DNA from: an uncultured Candidatus Planktophila sp.
Lineage (GTDB): Bacteria > Actinomycetota > Actinomycetes > Nanopelagicales > Nanopelagicaceae
Length of the DNA stretch: 10,591 bases
Assembly: GCA_937927965.1 (NCBI GenBank)
Contig: CALEZA010000090.1
Coordinates: 1 to 10,591, forward strand
Reading direction: 5' to 3'
Shown one piece after another: positions 7,582 to 10,591 of the stretch. The notes beneath the pieces were generated by a model. The model saw only the letters and a program-made list of their open reading frames with translations. It did not search any database and was not told where the DNA came from. How positions within the stretch are numbered: position 1 is the first letter of the stretch; each line of letters opens with the position of its first letter. The position numbers and the translations under genes were made by a program.

Positions 7582-7587
7582 TATTCT
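7582..7587 (+). promoter_or_regulatory. candidate -10 box, leaderless start of the LRV-repeat gene
   Basis: TATTCT ends six bases before the ATG at 7594, so transcription would start at the codon itself. TTGTAG at 7559-7564 is a weak -35 at a 17-base spacing. The 54-base gap after the ABC-F gene otherwise holds nothing: no hairpin terminator and no Shine-Dalgarno site. A second pairing (TTTACA 7566-7571, TAAGAT 7588-7593) would start transcription inside the gene, so it fits less well. Confidence 0.4.
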
Positions 7588-7593
7588 TAAGAT

Positions 7594-8673
7594 ATGACAG
7601 ATGAAAATTTCACTCTTTCGATTGAAGATGTGGTCACAATTGCCAATGAAATTCTCGCTATAGAAGATAAGAACCTCAAGCGATGGAGCAAAATACCAAG
7701 ATTCGCAAGAGGCGAAGACTTAACGGGATTAATTAAAACTCACTTCCCCGATTTGGATAGCGATGACATTACATGGACCGCACTGTGGGTTGATGTATAT
7801 ATCTCCCTGTGTCACTCATCCGAGAAAGGTGAGATGGTGGCTCTCCTTTCCTATGAGGAAATAGTGCAGATTTTCATGGATAAAACCGAGGAAGATTTGA
7901 ACTATTTTGAATCTGAATTGGAATGGATATCTGAATTTGGATGCCTGCTCACGGAAGGATCTGGCAGCGATATTGGCGCTTGGTTCTTTGATCCGATGTG
8001 GGATCGCCTCTATGAGATTGAAGCAATTGCCACTTTTGATTATCTCTATGACGATGGCGTGAGCCTTGAAGAAATAACCACACTAGCTACAAGTGATAAA
8101 CCAATCAATCGGGCAAAGGCTGGCAATATTGGATCAACCCCTAGCGAACTACTCACAAAACTTTCCCAGGATTCCTCTGCGGGAGTTAGATTTGTAGTTG
8201 CACAAAATTCCAACACACCTAGTGAAACCCTTTCAAAATTAGCAGCTGATGAAGACGAATCAGTACGCATCTCTGCTATCTGTAATCCATCTGCTCCACA
8301 GAATATTGTTGAAGCTGCTGCAAAATCTTCAAACGAGACTCTACGACAAGCTGCTGCCGCCTCTGTGGCTATCCAAACTTCTCAGTTGCTCACCCTCTCG
8401 AAAGATAAATCAGAATACGTAAGGTTAAAGGTAGCTAGGAACGAGAATTCAACAGCCGAAATATTGGATGAGTTAGCCAGGGATAAATCACAGGATGTGA
8501 GAGAGGCGGTTGCAGAAAACTCAAATACCTCTGAAAAAACCTTGAAATATCTTTGTGGCGATAAGGAGTATCTCGTCAGATTAACTATCGCTTACCGCGA
8601 TGATTTGACTGAAGAGCTCAGAGAAATTCTTGCAAAAGATAAAAAACCGAGTGTGAGAGAAGCTCTAGACTAA
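7594..8673 (+). CDS. hypothetical protein with LRV-type 26-residue helical repeats
   Basis: A 359-residue soluble protein. Residues 1 to about 150 form an acidic, aromatic-rich, mostly helical domain I do not recognise. From residue 172 the protein is a solenoid of seven repeats of exactly 26 residues (starting at 172, 198, 224, 250, 276, 302 and 328) plus a partial eighth (VREALD) at the end. The consensus is roughly VRxxVAxNxNTPxExLxxLAxDxdxx, matching the leucine-rich repeat variant (LRV) pattern of alternating short and long helices. Such solenoids usually bind proteins. Only four scattered cysteines are present (73, 117, 230, 321), so the N-terminal iron-sulfur cluster described for the Azotobacter LRV protein is absent. 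Ten of sixteen arginine codons are AGA/AGG, unlike psuG and parC. Its TAA overlaps the parE stop by four bases. Function unknown. Confidence 0.85.
   Translation: MTDENFTLSIEDVVTIANEILAIEDKNLKRWSKIPRFARGEDLTGLIKTHFPDLDSDDITWTALWVDVYISLCHSSEKGEMVALLSYEEIVQIFMDKTEEDLNYFESELEWISEFGCLLTEGSGSDIGAWFFDPMWDRLYEIEAIATFDYLYDDGVSLEEITTLATSDKPINRAKAGNIGSTPSELLTKLSQDSSAGVRFVVAQNSNTPSETLSKLAADEDESVRISAICNPSAPQNIVEAAAKSSNETLRQAAAASVAIQTSQLLTLSKDKSEYVRLKVARNENSTAEILDELARDKSQDVREAVAENSNTSEKTLKYLCGDKEYLVRLTIAYRDDLTEELREILAKDKKPSVREALD
8107..8652 (+). repeat. seven tandem 78-base units coding for LRV-like repeats
   Basis: Seven consecutive units of 26 codons with no insertions or deletions. The best conserved positions are the leading Val-Arg, an Asn near position 8, Thr/Ser-Pro/Ser around 11-12, Leu at 16 and 19, and Asp near 22. 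Units 2, 5 and 6 are closest to consensus; 3 and 4 are most divergent. The preceding 26 residues (146-171) fit loosely as a degenerate unit. The DNA copies are well diverged, so the array is old rather than a recent expansion. Confidence 0.8.
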
Positions 8674-10591
8674 GCGTCGATTGAATCTCTATCAATCTCA
8701 GCGTTAGCGATGAACTCCTTGCGTGGAGCAACATCTGAACCCATGAGGAGCTCAAACATCGCCTCTGCAGCTGCAGCATCTGTCACTGTGATGCGACGAA
8801 GTGTGCGGTGATCTGGATCCATTGTTGTCTCACGAAGCTGATCTGCATCCATTTCGCCAAGACCTTTATAACGCTGAATTGGTTCTTTCCAGCGCTTTCC
8901 AGCCTTGGTGAGCTCAGTAGTAACCTTCTTCATCTCATCATCTGAATAGGTGTAGAGATACTGGCCCTTCTTGCCTCCTCCACCCATAACTTCGATTCGA
9001 TGAAGTGGAGGGATGGCAGCAAAGACGCGACCTGAATCAATAAGTGGGCGCATATAGCGATACATCAATGTAAGAAGAAGGCAACGAATGTGTGCTCCGT
9101 CAACATCAGCATCTGACATCAAGATTACGCGACCATAACGAGCATCATCGAGTTCAAATGATTTACCTGAACCTGCACCAATGACCTGAATAATCGAACC
9201 GCACTCTTTATCATCAAGCATCTGCGATAGAGATGCCTTCTGAACATTGAGGATCTTTCCACGAATAGGAAGGATCGCCTGGAACTCAGAGTTACGGGCA
9301 GCCTTGGTGGTTCCAAGAGCTGAGTCTCCCTCAACAATAAATAGCTCTGTGCGAGTCACATCTTCTGAGCGACAATCTGAGAGCTTTGTTGGAAGAGATG
9401 AAGATTCAAGGGCATTCTTGCGACGCTGAAGATCTTTGTGAGCACGGGCAGAGATTCTCGTGCGTGATGCTCCTGCCACCTTCTCCATAATCAACTTACC
9501 GTTGGCTTTATCAATTCGGCGAGTGGTTGCAAAGAACTCCTTGAGCTTATCGGCAACTACTGTGCTGACAATCTTGGTGGCTGCAGCTGTTCCTAGAACT
9601 TCCTTAGTCTGGCCTTCAAACTGCGGCTCTGACATGCGTACGGTGACAACGGCGGTAATGCCTTCCATCACATCGTCTTTAATCACATCTGCTTCATTCT
9701 TCTTCAAAATTCCTGCACTACGCATCGCCTCATTAAAGGATTTTGTGATCGCACGCTCAAAGCCCTGGAGGTGAGTACCACCCTTAGGGGTTGCAATAAT
9801 GTTCACAAATGAGCGGATGGTGGAGTCAAAACCTGTTCCCCACTTCATGGCGATATCTACTTCCATATCGCGTTCAACTTCAGTTGAGACCATATGTCCT
9901 TTGTCATCGAGAACAGGGACTGTCTCCTGATAGTGGCCAGTGCCATAGATGCGTATGACATCTCCAACTGGTTGATCAGGTTGCAAGAAATCACAGTATT
10001 CGGAGATTCCGCCCTTGTGATAGAAAGTTTGAGTGGTCTTCTCTTTGCTGCGATTATCGTTAACAGTCAGAGATAGACCTGGAACCAAAAATGATGTCTG
10101 GCGAGCTCGCGCATAGATATCTTCGATATCAAGGGATGCATCCTTAAGGAAGATCTGCTTATCAGACCACCACTTCACACGAGTACCAGTGACCTTCGAT
10201 GAGATCTTTCCGATAATGCGAAGACCTGATTGCTCAGTAAATTCTGCCTTAGGTCCATCACCATCGAAGATGCCTGGTGTGCCACGCTTAAATGACATCC
10301 AGTAGATCTTGCCATTGCGATCGACCTCAACATCAAGGCGCTCAGCAAGAGCATTCACAACAGATGCACCCACACCATGGAGACCGCCAGAGGCTGCATA
10401 AGAGCCTCCGCCAAACTTTCCTCCAGCGTGGAGCTTTGTCATAACAACTTCAACACCAGTAAGACCTGTCTTTGGCTCCTTATCAACAGGAATACCGCGA
10501 CCATCATCATGAACTTCAACCGAGCCATCGGCTTCAAGGTTGATTTCAATCTTCTTACAGTGGCCAGCGAGTGATTCGTCGACTGCGTTAT
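8670..10591 (-). CDS. parE: DNA topoisomerase IV subunit B, N-terminus beyond window edge
   Basis: The ATPase subunit of topoisomerase IV, working with ParC to pass one DNA duplex through another. The frame is open from the right edge (first full codon at 10589) for 639 residues, so only roughly the first 50 are missing. ATG at 10442 is internal, since conserved sequence continues upstream of it. In-window landmarks are GHKL ATP-site motifs NAVDES (1-6), HDDGRGIP (27-34) and GGLHGVGASVVNAL (68-81), and the QTK loop at 327-329 whose lysine contacts ATP gamma-phosphate. The TOPRIM domain follows with Glu420 in IVEGDSALG and the Asp493/Asp495 metal ligands in SDADVDGAHI, then RYKGLGEMDADQL near the end. 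The wording of these motifs is closest to actinobacterial ParE. No GyrB-style large TOPRIM insertion is present. It converges on the LRV gene with overlapping stops and no visible terminator. GyrB is the alternative, less likely given length and the nearby parC. Confidence 0.93.
   Translation of the reverse strand, partial: NAVDESLAGHCKKIEINLEADGSVEVHDDGRGIPVDKEPKTGLTGVEVVMTKLHAGGKFGGGSYAASGGLHGVGASVVNALAERLDVEVDRNGKIYWMSFKRGTPGIFDGDGPKAEFTEQSGLRIIGKISSKVTGTRVKWWSDKQIFLKDASLDIEDIYARARQTSFLVPGLSLTVNDNRSKEKTTQTFYHKGGISEYCDFLQPDQPVGDVIRIYGTGHYQETVPVLDDKGHMVSTEVERDMEVDIAMKWGTGFDSTIRSFVNIIATPKGGTHLQGFERAITKSFNEAMRSAGILKKNEADVIKDDVMEGITAVVTVRMSEPQFEGQTKEVLGTAAATKIVSTVVADKLKEFFATTRRIDKANGKLIMEKVAGASRTRISARAHKDLQRRKNALESSSLPTKLSDCRSEDVTRTELFIVEGDSALGTTKAARNSEFQAILPIRGKILNVQKASLSQMLDDKECGSIIQVIGAGSGKSFELDDARYGRVILMSDADVDGAHIRCLLLTLMYRYMRPLIDSGRVFAAIPPLHRIEVMGGGGKKGQYLYTYSDDEMKKVTTELTKAGKRWKEPIQRYKGLGEMDADQLRETTMDPDHRTLRRITVTDAAAAEAMFELLMGSDVAPRKEFIANAEIDRDSIDA

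Noticed and set aside
7540..7593. Intrinsic terminator after the ABC-F gene
   Set aside because: No inverted repeat followed by a T-run is present in these 54 bases.
8107..8652. CRISPR-like or DNA tandem repeat, from the regular 78-base spacing
   Set aside because: The periodicity is at protein level. The DNA copies are diverged and the whole stretch is one coding frame.
7594..8673. Iron-sulfur LRV protein linked to nitrogen fixation
   Set aside because: No clustered cysteines in the N-terminal region and no nif-type genes nearby; only the repeat type is shared.

Overview
The window looks like the chromosome of a small-genome, fairly low-GC actinobacterium, possibly of the freshwater acI / Nanopelagicales kind. 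This rests on three things. The topoisomerase IV subunits resemble actinobacterial (Streptomyces-type) ParC and ParE from memory. Genes are tightly packed, with gaps of 0 to 54 bases. Several start codons lack a Shine-Dalgarno site and instead carry a TAnnnT hexamer 6-7 bases upstream, as in leaderless actinobacterial transcripts. The phylum call is fairly firm; the lineage is a guess.

Left edge (1-1387, minus strand): two overlapping genes of unknown function, the second running off the window. Neither resembles a family I can name.

Centre-left (1425-4375): an alkaline-phosphatase-superfamily phosphodiesterase on the minus strand. Divergent from it is a tight two-gene operon, psuG and a PfkB-family kinase. 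Together the pair matches the pseudouridine breakdown route: the kinase makes pseudouridine 5'-phosphate, and PsuG splits it into uracil and ribose 5-phosphate.

Centre (4402-7539, plus strand): parC (topoisomerase IV subunit A) and an ABC-F ATPase. This ParC stops right after the cleavage core and has no C-terminal beta-pinwheel domain.

Right (7594-10591): an unrecognised protein with seven in-register 26-residue repeats of the leucine-rich-repeat-variant (LRV) kind on the plus strand. It meets parE (topoisomerase IV subunit B, 5' end outside the window) tail to tail, the two stop codons overlapping by four bases. ParC and ParE form one enzyme, but here they lie on opposite strands about 2.7 kb apart.

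The conserved genes (psu operon, parC, ABC-F, parE) form the housekeeping background. The two left-edge genes and the LRV gene look accessory: no recognised orthologues and more AGA/AGG arginine codons. I see no RNA genes, insertion sequences, CRISPR arrays or convincing intrinsic terminators, and no gene-free stretch above 300 bases.
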